The position numbers and the translations under genes are program-made. Below are positions 17,660 through 25,472 of a stretch of DNA of 46,140 nucleotides, in pieces (position 1 is the stretch's first letter; every line of letters starts with the position of its first letter). The notes under the pieces are model-generated. The model did not search any database. It was not told the DNA's origin and saw only the letters and a list, made by a program, of their open reading frames with translations. The DNA comes from Caldilineaceae bacterium (GTDB lineage: Bacteria > Chloroflexota > Anaerolineae > Caldilineales > Caldilineaceae), in assembly GCA_022842065.1 (NCBI GenBank), contig JALHQH010000074.1, forward strand, positions 1-46,140, read 5' to 3'.

Positions 17660-17701
17660 CCCTCGTGTAGTGCGAATGGGGGGATGCGCACTACTCGAGG
17701 G
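17660..17701. terminator. Hairpin between convergent genes
   Basis: CCCTCGTGTAGTGCG (17660-17674) pairs with 17687-17701 with one mismatch around a 12-base loop. It follows the amidohydrolase stop by 8 bases. The right arm contains the stop codon of the broken EamA gene on the other strand. Confidence 0.65.
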
Positions 17702-18180
17702 CCTGCCAATGGGCCAGCCACAAGCCGAACGCGACGCAGCAGAGCCCGATCAGCAAGAGCAACGTTAGCTGCTCCCCTAACAAAAGTACGCCAAGCCCGG
17801 CAGCGGTGATGGGATTCAGCGCGAGAAAGACAGTCACATTGGTGGCAGCCCTGTGCGCCAATGCCCATAGCCAAAGGTAAAAAGACGAGAATACCAAATT
17901 GGGTAATGCCAAGCAAGGCTAGCGGCAGCAGATCGCGGCGAGCAAACCGGGGCCAGCCGGCCAGCAACGCCGGTGGCAGCAGGCAACAGAAGCCAATCGT
18001 ATAGCGCAGAAAGGCCAATGCACCGGGCGTGGTTTGCCCGATCACAAAACGTGTCGCGACAATGGTCGAGCCGACAAAGATGCCAGTGGCGGTGGCCGCA
18101 GCAACGGCCAGATAACGTGTTCGGCGCGCGGCGGTCGCGTTGGCGGGGGTAAGTTGGACACCCGTCGTTCCGGCACTCAC
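17691..18180 (-). pseudogene. EamA/DMT transporter, frameshifted and half length
   Basis: The first part (GTG at 18180 onward) encodes the hydrophobic N-terminal half of an EamA drug/metabolite transporter. The frame breaks near ITQFGILVF and resumes one frame over as LWALAHRAATNVTVFLALNP and LLLGEQLTLLLLIGL, ending at 17691. Removing one base from the five-A run at 17879-17883 restores a continuous 162-aa frame. Even then it is one EamA domain (about five membrane segments), not the usual two (about 290 aa). The GTG overlaps the MarR-GNAT stop (GTGA), so it belonged to that operon. Sequencing error could explain the frameshift but not the missing half. Confidence 0.8.
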
Positions 18181-19109
18181 AGGGTCAATTCCCAAGTCTC
18201 GCCGACCAAATCATGGCCAAAGCTGTGATGGGGTTCGGCTTCAACGAGCACAAAGCCGGCCTTTTCATAGATCCGCCGCGCCGGCAGCAAGATGCTGTTG
18301 GTCCACAACAGCATCTTGTGATAGCCAACCTGCCGTGAAAAACGGATACATTCATCGACCAGCCGCCCCCCGATGCCCAGCCCACGTGCGCTAGGCTCGA
18401 CCAGTAACAGGCGTAGTTTAGCAATTTCGTCACTTTGTTTCACCAAGAAGACCGAGCCCACAATCGCGCCCTCCCGTTCTGCCATCCAACAGCGCTCACA
18501 CGTAGGGTCAAAGTGGGTGATAAACTTTGCCACAATCTCCGCCACGAGTGCCTCAAAAGTCGCATCCCAGCCATACTCCTGGGCATAGAGGACGCCGTGC
18601 CGATGCACCACCCAGCCCATGTCACCAGGCTGATGGGGACGGAGCAGATAGGGGACGCGCTGCTCCGGCGGCGCACCTAGCAGCCGCGCAATGGTTGCCA
18701 TCGCCTCGACCAGGCGACTTTGATCCGCTGCGGCAAGGGTGCTGAGCAGTTCACCGATTTCGTGACGAGACCGGCTGTTAATTGTAGCAAAAGCAGCCTG
18801 CCCCGCTTCAGTCAGCCCGATCAAACTTTGGCGGCCATCACTGGGTGACGGTTGTTTGTCGATCAAGCCGCGCTTTTCAAAGCTGCTGAGGATGCGACTG
18901 AGGTAGCCCGCGTCCAGCCCCAGTTCGTTGCCCAGTTGGGTGGCCGTGGTGTGCTCGTGTTGGGCCAGTTCATAGATCACGCGCGCCTCGGTTAAGGGGA
19001 AAGGGCTTTTGAGTAAGCCCTCGTGTAATACGCCAATCTGTTTGGTATAGAAGCGGTTAAAGCGGCGCACCGTTTCAATTTGCTGCGCCAATGGGTGATC
19101 AGCCATCAT
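18177..19109 (-). CDS. MarR-GNAT fusion regulator/acetyltransferase
   Basis: This 310-aa protein fuses an N-terminal MarR winged helix (about 1-140, with LTEARVIYEL, LDAGYLSRILSSFEKRGLI and SDGRQS in the wing) to a C-terminal GNAT acetyltransferase (about 150-310, with the acetyl-CoA loop SARGLGIGGRLV and RRIYEKAGF). Such fusions are thought to sense or modify a small molecule and regulate a neighbouring transporter, here the EamA gene that overlaps its stop. ATG at 19109 or 19106 is the likely start, as upstream sequence holds the promoter. Palindromes at 19138-19191 suggest autoregulation. Confidence 0.92.
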   Translation of the reverse strand: MMADHPLAQQIETVRRFNRFYTKQIGVLHEGLLKSPFPLTEARVIYELAQHEHTTATQLGNELGLDAGYLSRILSSFEKRGLIDKQPSPSDGRQSLIGLTEAGQAAFATINSRSRHEIGELLSTLAAADQSRLVEAMATIARLLGAPPEQRVPYLLRPHQPGDMGWVVHRHGVLYAQEYGWDATFEALVAEIVAKFITHFDPTCERCWMAEREGAIVGSVFLVKQSDEIAKLRLLLVEPSARGLGIGGRLVDECIRFSRQVGYHKMLLWTNSILLPARRIYEKAGFVLVEAEPHHSFGHDLVGETWELTL

Positions 19110-19137
19110 TTTGCTCGCTGGTTTCAAATCAACATAG

Positions 19138-19191
19138 TTGACAAAGTCAAGTAATAAATTTGATTTTAGCAAGCACTTTGACCTTTGTCAA
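19138..19191 (-). promoter_or_regulatory. Promoter with two MarR-type operators
   Basis: On the minus strand TTGACA (19191-19186) and TAAAAT (19168-19163) are 17 bases apart. Two palindromes overlap this promoter: TTGACCTTTGTCAA (19178-19191) covers the -35 box, and TTGACAAAGTCAA (19138-19150) lies just past the start site. Both have TTGAC/GTCAA arms. Their number and placement fit autorepression by the MarR domain encoded downstream; binding is inferred. Confidence 0.75.
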
Positions 19192-19221
19192 TACCCAATC
19201 GTCGCAGAGCGGAAATTCCCC

Positions 19222-19755
19222 TCAAACTTGCGCCGTGGACAGGTTAGCCAAAATGTGATCCACCGTCTCGTCAACGCTTAACCCGGAGCTATCCAGCCAC
19301 AGGCCAAGGCGTGGCGTTTGGGTACGGAGCACCTCATCAAAGCTGGCAACTTCGCCAGCGTTGCCATAGCCGCGCTTATCGCGGCCGGCCTCACGCTCGG
19401 CTACCACCGCGGGTGCCGGACAGAGCACGATCACATAGAGCGGGTGCGGGCGCAGTTGCGCCACCAGCTCGGCCAGGGTTGCGCCGAGGATAATATCCTG
19501 GTAAACAACCATAAAGCCGCCGGCGACATATGCTTGTGCCACTTGCACGGCAATCTGATAGCGCAGGTTGAGTTGCGCCAGTGCTGCTTCATTCAGTTCA
19601 AAACCCATCTCTACCCGGCCGTTGACGATTAGGCGCCGAAAGAGATCGCCGCGTAAGTGCACACTTTTGGGTAAACGCTCGGCCAACGCCTGCGCCACCG
19701 TCGATTTGCCCGCGGCCATAATACCGGTGATGAGGATGATGGCTGGTTCTTGCAT
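19222..19755 (-). CDS. AAA/P-loop small-molecule kinase-like protein
   Basis: This 177-aa protein has a Walker A motif at its N-terminus (TGIMAAGKSTVAQAL). VHLRGDLFRRLIVNG follows as a probable substrate-binding strand, and VIVLCPAP with EREAGRDKRGYG resembles the lid region of chloramphenicol phosphotransferase- and adenylylsulfate kinase-like enzymes. It probably phosphorylates a small molecule, but the substrate is not evident. ATG at 19755 is chosen because GAGGTAA lies 5 bases upstream; the longer frame to 19839 runs through a tandem repeat. It is co-directional with the exporter gene upstream. Confidence 0.87.
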   Translation of the reverse strand: MQEPAIILITGIMAAGKSTVAQALAERLPKSVHLRGDLFRRLIVNGRVEMGFELNEAALAQLNLRYQIAVQVAQAYVAGGFMVVYQDIILGATLAELVAQLRPHPLYVIVLCPAPAVVAEREAGRDKRGYGNAGEVASFDEVLRTQTPRLGLWLDSSGLSVDETVDHILANLSTAQV

Positions 19756-19768
19756 TAGAGTTACCTCT

Positions 19769-19795
19769 GTGATTCGTGATTCGTGATTCGTGATT
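19769..19795. repeat. 7-bp tandem repeat (GTGATTC)
   Basis: GTGATTC is repeated 3.9 times between the exporter stop codon and the kinase start. It leaves only the last few bases for the kinase ribosome site. Simple repeats here could change spacing by slippage, though no expression role can be shown. Confidence 0.85.
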
Positions 19796-19835
19796 GGGTA
19801 ATTAGCGAAATCACCACTTATCCACGCAGCGATAA

Positions 19836-21287
19836 TCAATTAGGCTGCAAGCGCAAGGCCAACAGCGCACCGATGACAGCGACCACTGCAACCGCGCCAA
19901 AGACGATCTGGTATGCGCCCACGGGGAAGCCACTAAAGCCCAGCGCCTGGCGCAAGAGAACACCGGCCAGCGTCGTGCCGATGATACTGCCCGAAAAACG
20001 GATCATGCTGAAGAGTCCCGCCGCCGCGCCCGCCTGTGCCTGCGGGACATCACTCATCACGACGTTGGAGAGCACGGCCAGCGAGAGGCCGGCGCCCATG
20101 CCCAGCAGGAAGACGACCCCAATCACCAGCGCGACCGGGGCACTGGCGGGCAAGTTGGCCAATGTGATCAACATAGTACATTGCAGCGAAAGGCCGCCCG
20201 CAATCAACCAGCGTCCCAAGCCGCGGTCGGAAAGCTGGCCGGCCAGGCGTGTCGTCGTCAGCAGTGCCCCGGAATAGGCCGCCAGGATCATGCCCAGGGT
20301 TGAGGGGCGGATGCCATGAATATCCGTGAAATAGAGGGGCAGCAAAAAATCGTTGCTGTTCATCAAGATCATGCGGATCAGGGCGCAGAGTGAGGCCAGC
20401 CCAAAGTTCTTGCGCGCAAAGAGCGAGAAATCGATGAGCGGCGCGCGGAAGTGACGTTCCCAGCGATAAAAGCCGACAAACAAGAGCAGCGCCGGCAGCA
20501 ACAGGCGCCAATCCTGTAGCGGTTCGACCCCCGTAATCGGCCGGCTGGAGAGATAAAAGACAAAACAGATGCAGCTCAAGCCCAGCAGCAAGAAGCCAAC
20601 CCAGTCAAAATTAAACAGATGTTTGCGCTCAAAACGCTCGGTAGGCCGGGGTAGATAGTTGAGCATCAGGAAAAAAGCCCCCACCGCCGCCACCAACAAC
20701 ATGATAAAGTTGGCGCGCCAACCCCAGTGATCAACCAGAAAGCCGGCCGCAAAAGGCGCCAGCGTGGCAATGCCAGGGCCGGTCGAGCTCCATGAACCGA
20801 GGGCGCGCCCGCGCTGTGCCGGCGGGAAAAGTTCGGCGATCAGGGCAATGCTCAGCGGATTGATGCCAGCCGTGCCGATGCCCTGCGCCACGCGCCCAAT
20901 CACAATCAACTGTTGATCGACGGCAAAGAGCGAGATGACTACCCCAATGATGTAGATCACAATGCCCGTCAGCAACATGCGCCGTTTACCCAAGGTGTCG
21001 CCCAGGCGGCCATAGAGCGGGGTGAAGATCACAAAGGGCAAGGTATAGGCCGCCACCAGCCAAGCCGCCTGATCGGGCTGCACCTGGAATTCGTCACGCA
21101 TGGTCGGCAACGCCACCGAGAACATGGACATATTGAGCACCATGATCGCGCTCGGGATCATCAGACCGAGCAAGATGCGGTTGGGATTATCAGGCAGGCT
21201 AAAACGCGATGGGGGCAGCGCGGGCAATGGCTCCGCAGCAAGCGGTGGGGTAAGTGACGACTGACTCAAGGTAGCGGACTCCTCCAT
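19836..21287 (-). CDS. DHA2-type MFS multidrug exporter
   Basis: This 483-aa integral membrane protein is of the 14-segment EmrB/QacA class, which uses the proton gradient to expel drugs. The MFS loop motif GRLGDTLGKRRMLL lies between segments 2 and 3, and the antiporter motif appears as GPGIATLAPFAAG in segment 5. The N-terminal 40 residues are a Pro/Ala-rich cytosolic extension. The next gene on the strand is the P-loop kinase, about 80 bp downstream. No good ribosome site precedes the ATG. Substrate unknown. Confidence 0.92.
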   Translation of the reverse strand: MEESATLSQSSLTPPLAAEPLPALPPSRFSLPDNPNRILLGLMIPSAIMVLNMSMFSVALPTMRDEFQVQPDQAAWLVAAYTLPFVIFTPLYGRLGDTLGKRRMLLTGIVIYIIGVVISLFAVDQQLIVIGRVAQGIGTAGINPLSIALIAELFPPAQRGRALGSWSSTGPGIATLAPFAAGFLVDHWGWRANFIMLLVAAVGAFFLMLNYLPRPTERFERKHLFNFDWVGFLLLGLSCICFVFYLSSRPITGVEPLQDWRLLLPALLLFVGFYRWERHFRAPLIDFSLFARKNFGLASLCALIRMILMNSNDFLLPLYFTDIHGIRPSTLGMILAAYSGALLTTTRLAGQLSDRGLGRWLIAGGLSLQCTMLITLANLPASAPVALVIGVVFLLGMGAGLSLAVLSNVVMSDVPQAQAGAAAGLFSMIRFSGSIIGTTLAGVLLRQALGFSGFPVGAYQIVFGAVAVVAVIGALLALRLQPN

Positions 21288-21463
21288 GAGCGCGCGGCAG
21301 CTCGAAGGGCAGTAGCGTCGGCTTAACCGACCAGCGCGCAGTTGATTGACAATAGCGCGCTATTGTACACGCAGAGGGGGCAATCCGTCGAACAAGGATT
21401 TCCAGATCTACACAGGGTCAGGCTAGTTTTGTGCGGTTTCGTTATCTCTGGAATGAAGAGCTG

Positions 21464-21472
21464 TGCTATAAT
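21464..21472 (+). promoter_or_regulatory. Extended -10 promoter for xisH-xisI
   Basis: TGC-TATAAT (21464-21472) is a consensus extended -10 element about 44 bases upstream of the xisH start. No convincing -35 is visible, as is usual for extended -10 promoters. Confidence 0.6.
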
Positions 21473-21515
21473 GGGTATAGAAATTTATATCAATAATGCA
21501 CTAAAGGTTTATACA

Positions 21516-21932
21516 ATGCCCCGCTATGATTTGTACCATGAAGAAGTAAAACAGGCGCTAGTCAAAGATGGCTGGACGATTACTGACGATCCTTTTTTAG
21601 TTGAGTACAAGGGCATGAAATTGTATGCTGATCTTGGTGCAGAGAAGCCCTTTGCCGCAGAGAAAGCTGGGCAAAAGATTGTTGTAGAGATCAAGGTCTT
21701 TGGTTCACCCTCGCTCGTAAGTGAATTACAGAAAGCGGTTGGGCAGTATGGTATCTACCGCCTATTTTTAGAACGAGTAAACCCTGAGCGCGAGCTATTC
21801 TTGGCGATTCCACATGATATTTATCTGGATTTCTTTCAGGAACCTGCTGTTCAGGATATTGTAGCTGTACACCAGATCCATTTGTTGGTATTTGAGCCGG
21901 AAATACAGGAGGTAGTGGAATGGATAAAGTAG
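21516..21932 (+). CDS. xisH: XisH family protein
   Basis: This 138-aa protein matches XisH, first named as a factor required for fdxN element excision in Anabaena. YHEEVKQALVKDGWTITDDP at the N-terminus is typical. The pattern YADLG, then about 15 residues, then VVEIKVF fits a PD-(D/E)XK nuclease core, suggesting DNA cleavage or a degenerate nuclease fold. ATG at 21516 follows AAAGG by 8 bases. It overlaps xisI by 13 bp. There is no fdxN element here, so a different role is likely in this organism. Confidence 0.93.
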   Translation: MPRYDLYHEEVKQALVKDGWTITDDPFLVEYKGMKLYADLGAEKPFAAEKAGQKIVVEIKVFGSPSLVSELQKAVGQYGIYRLFLERVNPERELFLAIPHDIYLDFFQEPAVQDIVAVHQIHLLVFEPEIQEVVEWIK

Positions 21933-22255
21933 CTAGCTACCGGAGTACCATTAAACAAATTCTTTCCCAGCATGCCGAACATACGATCAGCTATGGTGAG
22001 ATTGAAACAATTCCAATGTTTGATGAACGCAGTGACAGTTATCTGCTGCTGGATGTGGGTTGGAATAAGTTGGGGCGCGTCTATTCTGTACCACTGCATT
22101 TGCGCATCAAAACAGGCAAGGTCTGGATCGAGCGCGATGACACAGACATCAATATTGCTAGTGAATTACTCGAAGCCGGTATCCCCAAAGAAGACATTGT
22201 GCTTGGCTTTTACCGACCTGAACGTCGCAAAATCACTGACTTTGCTGTTGCGTAA
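21920..22255 (+). CDS. xisI: XisI family protein
   Basis: This 111-aa protein matches XisI, the constant partner of XisH. Visible family features are YRSTIKQIL, the strand SYLLLDVGW, HLRIKTGKVWIERDDTD and the C-terminal GIPKEDIVLGFYRPERR. It starts inside the end of xisH, so the pair is translationally coupled. GGAGGT lies 6 bases before the ATG. Known family data give no firm biochemical activity; a paired regulatory or toxin-antitoxin-like role is only speculation. Confidence 0.93.
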   Translation: MDKVASYRSTIKQILSQHAEHTISYGEIETIPMFDERSDSYLLLDVGWNKLGRVYSVPLHLRIKTGKVWIERDDTDINIASELLEAGIPKEDIVLGFYRPERRKITDFAVA

Positions 22256-22380
22256 AGTTCTTGAGATAGAAAAAATATTTATGCCTGCTTTAGGTTAACC
22301 CTCGCCTAGCCCGCTTGCCATTGAGCACGTACCCAAGCTCTCTTATAACTTGTACTAAGCGCAAAGATGCAACTTAAAAA

Positions 22381-22409
22381 TTGACATAACCTTTTATCAC
22401 TGGTATCGT
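22381..22409 (+). promoter_or_regulatory. Promoter for tetR-hydrolase
   Basis: TTGACA (22381-22386) and TATCGT (22404-22409) are 17 bases apart. The expected start near 22416 would exclude the TTG at 22414 as a start codon and favour the TTG at 22462. The preceding stretch from 22256 shows nothing else. Confidence 0.55.
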
Positions 22410-22461
22410 TTTATTGAATGAATTTTCAATCAATACTTTATTACAGAAGAGCACACTTTAT

Positions 22462-23070
22462 TTGGCCCGTAATCAAGCAACAAATCAAAAACAAAAAGAT
22501 GAACGCCGCGAGCAGATCCTGACCAGCGCCCTCTTGCTCTTTTCGACCAAGGGGCTGGCCGCAACCAAAGTCACCGATATTGCGACAGCGGCGGGGATGT
22601 CACAAGGGTTGATGTACCACTACTTTGACTCGAAGGAAACCATCTTTATCGAGTTGATCCGGTCGGCCTTTGCGCGCTTGAACAGCGCCTGCTACATCCT
22701 GGAAGAGATGGCCCTGCCGCCAGCGGAAAAGATCAAGCTGGCGATCGGCGGGTTATTGCAAGGGATCAACGACAACGCTGACCATGCGCGCTATCACCTG
22801 TTGATCGCGCAGGCCACGGCTTCCGACGCGATTCCAGCCGCAGCCAAGGCGATTATTCAAAGCGAAAACCAGATTCCCTATGAGGTGATTGCGCGCATTA
22901 TGGCCGCCGGCCAGGTCGAGGGCTCGATCCGCCAGCATGATTCTGCCGAGTTGGCGTTGATCTTCTGGAGTACGATTAAGGGGCTGGCGATTCACCGGGC
23001 AGTCCACGGCGAGCGCTTCAAAGCCCCCGATCCCAAGCTGCTCATGACCGTCTTTTTGCCGGCACCATGA
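22462..23070 (+). CDS. TetR family transcriptional regulator
   Basis: This roughly 202-aa TetR regulator has the DNA-binding domain REQILTSALLLFSTKG, then TDIATAAGMSQGLMYHYFDSK, and a helical effector domain. There is no in-frame ATG near the start. TTG at 22462 is used here because it lies downstream of the predicted transcript start; TTG at 22414 would add 16 residues. The alpha/beta hydrolase gene follows by 45 bp and is the likely co-transcribed target. Confidence 0.88.
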   Translation: MARNQATNQKQKDERREQILTSALLLFSTKGLAATKVTDIATAAGMSQGLMYHYFDSKETIFIELIRSAFARLNSACYILEEMALPPAEKIKLAIGGLLQGINDNADHARYHLLIAQATASDAIPAAAKAIIQSENQIPYEVIARIMAAGQVEGSIRQHDSAELALIFWSTIKGLAIHRAVHGERFKAPDPKLLMTVFLPAP

Positions 23071-23115
23071 CAGGGTGGTTGAAATGAAAAACGAAATTAT
23101 AATGATTAAAAGGCA

Positions 23116-24033
23116 ATGATGATGCAAACCGATTTTCAAGATCCACAGTTAGCGAATAAAGTAGTCCCTAAAACCGCAAAAACCGCGTTGGGGCCGATCG
23201 AATATGTTGATATCGGCACCGGCCCGGTGGTGGTGGCGGCGCATGGCGCCATGGGTGGTTATGATCAAAGTATAATTCTGGCGCAGACGATTGGCAGTGC
23301 CGGCTATCGTTATCTGGCGCTGAGCCGCCCCGGCTATTTGGGCACCCCGCTTAGTGCCGGCAAGTCGTCGGCCACGCAGGGTGATCTAATTGCAGCCTTG
23401 CTCGACACATTAGGCATTCAGCAGGCGGGCATGATGGCCGTCTCCGGCGGTGGGCCAAGTGCGCTACAATTTGGCATGCGTCACCCCGCCCGCTGTAGCG
23501 GGCTGATCCTGGTCTCCACCTGTGCCGACAAGATAGAGATGCCGATTCCGTTTGGCTTTAAAGTGATGACCTTCCTGGCACGTTCGCCCTGGGTTGCCAA
23601 ACGGCTTGGGCAAAAAGCCGGCGGTGACTTACAGGCCGCAGCGCAGCGTTCAATTCGTGACCCAGAGATTCTAGCGCGCACGATTAATGATGGCGAAACG
23701 TGGCCACTCTTTTGCACCATGATGCTCAGCACCTACAACCGCATGCATCAACGCATCGCCGGCACCGACAATGACATCCGCATTACCCGGACCGAAAGCT
23801 ACGCCTTGGAAAGCATCCAGTGCCCGGTGCTGGTGATTCATGGCACCATCGATCAGCTTGTGCAATATGAGGTCCATGCGCAAATGTACGCCCGCCGCGT
23901 ACCACAAACCGAACTTGTGACAGTTGAAGATGGTGAGCATGTCTCGATCTTTACCCACCGTAACCTGGTCCGCCCGCGCGCAGCAGCCTTTATGCAACAA
24001 CATTTCGCGGCTGAAGCGCTGGTTATGGCATAA
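23116..24033 (+). CDS. Alpha/beta hydrolase
   Basis: This 305-aa serine hydrolase shows AAHGAMGG (oxyanion strand), the nucleophile elbow AVSGGGPSA, the acid in HGTIDQLVQ and the histidine in EDGEHVSIF, so the triad looks complete. The fold matches esterase/haloperoxidase-like enzymes; substrate unknown. Three ATG codons in a row (23116, 23119, 23122) follow AAAAGG; the third has the best spacing. It lies behind a tetR gene and ends before a very strong hairpin. Confidence 0.9.
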   Translation: MMMQTDFQDPQLANKVVPKTAKTALGPIEYVDIGTGPVVVAAHGAMGGYDQSIILAQTIGSAGYRYLALSRPGYLGTPLSAGKSSATQGDLIAALLDTLGIQQAGMMAVSGGGPSALQFGMRHPARCSGLILVSTCADKIEMPIPFGFKVMTFLARSPWVAKRLGQKAGGDLQAAAQRSIRDPEILARTINDGETWPLFCTMMLSTYNRMHQRIAGTDNDIRITRTESYALESIQCPVLVIHGTIDQLVQYEVHAQMYARRVPQTELVTVEDGEHVSIFTHRNLVRPRAAAFMQQHFAAEALVMA

Positions 24034-24056
24034 CAGCGCCCAGTGAAGATAGCAGC

Positions 24057-24120
24057 TAACCCCAGCAAAAACAAAAGGCCGACGCCTTGGTGCGTCGGCC
24101 TTTTGTTTTTGCTGGGGTTA
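24057..24120. terminator. 29-bp perfect hairpin, bidirectional terminator
   Basis: 24057-24085 and 24092-24120 are perfect reverse complements around a 6-base loop (CTTGGT). The stem has a GC-rich top (GGCCGACGC) and A/T runs, so both directions have a T-rich tail. It lies between convergent genes and holds the TAA stop of the minus-strand gene in its last three bases. Confidence 0.9.
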
Positions 24121-24552
24121 TTCACGTTTGCTGCGCATGGCGTTGAGCACTTTGGTGGGGCTGTCGGGGGCGAGAAAACGCTGATACTCGGGTGATTCAA
24201 CCGCGTAGAGGGCGATCTTGCCTTCGGCGTTATAGTGCGCGCCCCAGCCATAACTTTTGGTCAACGCAGAGGCACGCATGCAGGGATGGCCCTTTTGGAA
24301 AAGCTCGTCCCACAGTTCGTCATGCTGGTCCGCCACGATGGCCTCATCGATGCCCTTGTGGCGGACATAAACGGCAAAGATCAATTCTTCATGGTTATAA
24401 GTGTAGGGCGCGGCGGTCAACAACTCGTATTGGATCAGATGCTGCGGCTTTTTATCGCCCTTCGCCACCGGCACCACCGCTTGGGTCGCCTTACTATCCG
24501 GTGCGATCTGAATGAAGGTGTCGATATAACTCGCGGTAGCGCTGTCACGCAT
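24118..24552 (-). CDS. DUF6157 family protein
   Basis: This 144-aa protein carries the signatures of DUF6157: TFIQIAPDSKAT, VPVAKGDKKP, QYELLTAAPYTY and a GWGAHYNAEGKIALYAVESP-like C-terminal part. Function is not known. It is probably cytosolic, with no signal or membrane segment. GGAG lies 5 bases before the ATG. It is the last gene of the DinB-rich operon and ends inside the terminator hairpin. Confidence 0.85.
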   Translation of the reverse strand: MRDSATASYIDTFIQIAPDSKATQAVVPVAKGDKKPQHLIQYELLTAAPYTYNHEELIFAVYVRHKGIDEAIVADQHDELWDELFQKGHPCMRASALTKSYGWGAHYNAEGKIALYAVESPEYQRFLAPDSPTKVLNAMRSKRE

Positions 24553-24565
24553 AAAAGCTCCTTGC

Positions 24566-25045
24566 TTATGCCGGCTTGATGATACAGAGGGCTTGCCGAA
24601 TCTCGCCCAAATGATAGGCCGTGTGGACCACCATCGAGAGCGCCGCCGAGACCGACCAGTCGGTGTCCCAGTCGTCCAGCCCTGTCATCGTAGCACGCAC
24701 GCGCTGATAAGTGGCCAGTAAGCGATCTTGAATCGCCTGCCATTCCGCGGGGGTCACCACGCCAACCGTGCGCCAGATCTCGCCCCAATCAACTTTGGTA
24801 ATTTCCTGGTTGGTCATGACCTGTTCCAAAACATCCAGGTAAAAGCGCACGTGTTCCACTTGGGCGGCCAACGTGGCACATTTGCCACCCACTGGAATCG
24901 ACGCCTCCTTGGCGGAAATTGTCGCTAGGGTCTCAAAGAGCGAAGTGCCTTTGTCGAGATACATGCCTCCGACCTTTTCAAAGGTTTCGGTGAGCAGGTC
25001 GAACAGTTCAGTGGTAAAGATTGTCGTCGAGATCGTTGGGTTCAT
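24566..25045 (-). CDS. DinB-like four-helix protein
   Basis: This 159-aa protein looks like a DinB/YfiT superfamily four-helix bundle. A metal-ligand pattern is suggested by QVEHVRFYL in the middle and HTAYHLGEIRQ near the C-terminus, the usual His trio. Relatives include thiol-dependent transferases (bacillithiol, mycothiol), but many members have no known activity. It sits 13 bp upstream of the DUF6157 gene and 13 bp downstream of the SRPBCC gene. Confidence 0.83.
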   Translation of the reverse strand: MNPTISTTIFTTELFDLLTETFEKVGGMYLDKGTSLFETLATISAKEASIPVGGKCATLAAQVEHVRFYLDVLEQVMTNQEITKVDWGEIWRTVGVVTPAEWQAIQDRLLATYQRVRATMTGLDDWDTDWSVSAALSMVVHTAYHLGEIRQALCIIKPA

Positions 25046-25058
25046 GTTATTCCTAAAT

Positions 25059-25472
25059 TTAGATCACTGTTTCCAAATAGTCGAGGACCGCTTGCCAACG
25101 CTGCTGCATGAGGGCGCGTTCCGCTGGCCCAGCTAGCTGTTCTTGATGAAAGCTGATGACCGTCTTCTCGCCATTGGAAATCACGCGCACTTGGATGGTT
25201 GATGGTTTCGCCCACCCCGGCGGTTGCCAGGTTAGTCGGAGGTGGCTAAGTGCTTTGGCAACACGAATTTCGCCGGTGGTGCCATCGGCAGTGGTGTAGC
25301 GCGTACCCTTTTCCCATTGCACCGCCGCGCCTGCGCCCAGCCAACGGTCAACCAGCGCCGGGCTGGTAATCAGCGCCCAAGCTTGGTCCAGGGAGATCGC
25401 AAAAGTTTTACGCGCCCCGATCTCAAAACCAGCCGCTTTGGTCTGGCCGACCATATTTTCTTTACTCGCCAT
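25059..25472 (-). CDS. SRPBCC/AHSA1-like protein
   Basis: This 137-aa START/SRPBCC-fold protein resembles the activator-of-Hsp90-ATPase-like group: ARKTFAISLDQAWALITSP at the N-terminus and LRLTWQPPGW in the strands that line the pocket. It probably binds a hydrophobic ligand; no catalytic residue can be named. ATG at 25472 follows AGGTGA by 5 bases and overlaps the end of the TPR-like gene by 11 bp. A GTG at 25481 is an alternative. Confidence 0.85.
   Translation of the reverse strand: MASKENMVGQTKAAGFEIGARKTFAISLDQAWALITSPALVDRWLGAGAAVQWEKGTRYTTADGTTGEIRVAKALSHLRLTWQPPGWAKPSTIQVRVISNGEKTVISFHQEQLAGPAERALMQQRWQAVLDYLETVI

Noticed and set aside
21516..22255. xisH-xisI as evidence of an excisable fdxN-type element
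   Set aside because: No XisF-like recombinase, attachment repeats or split gene is visible. The pair is common without such elements.
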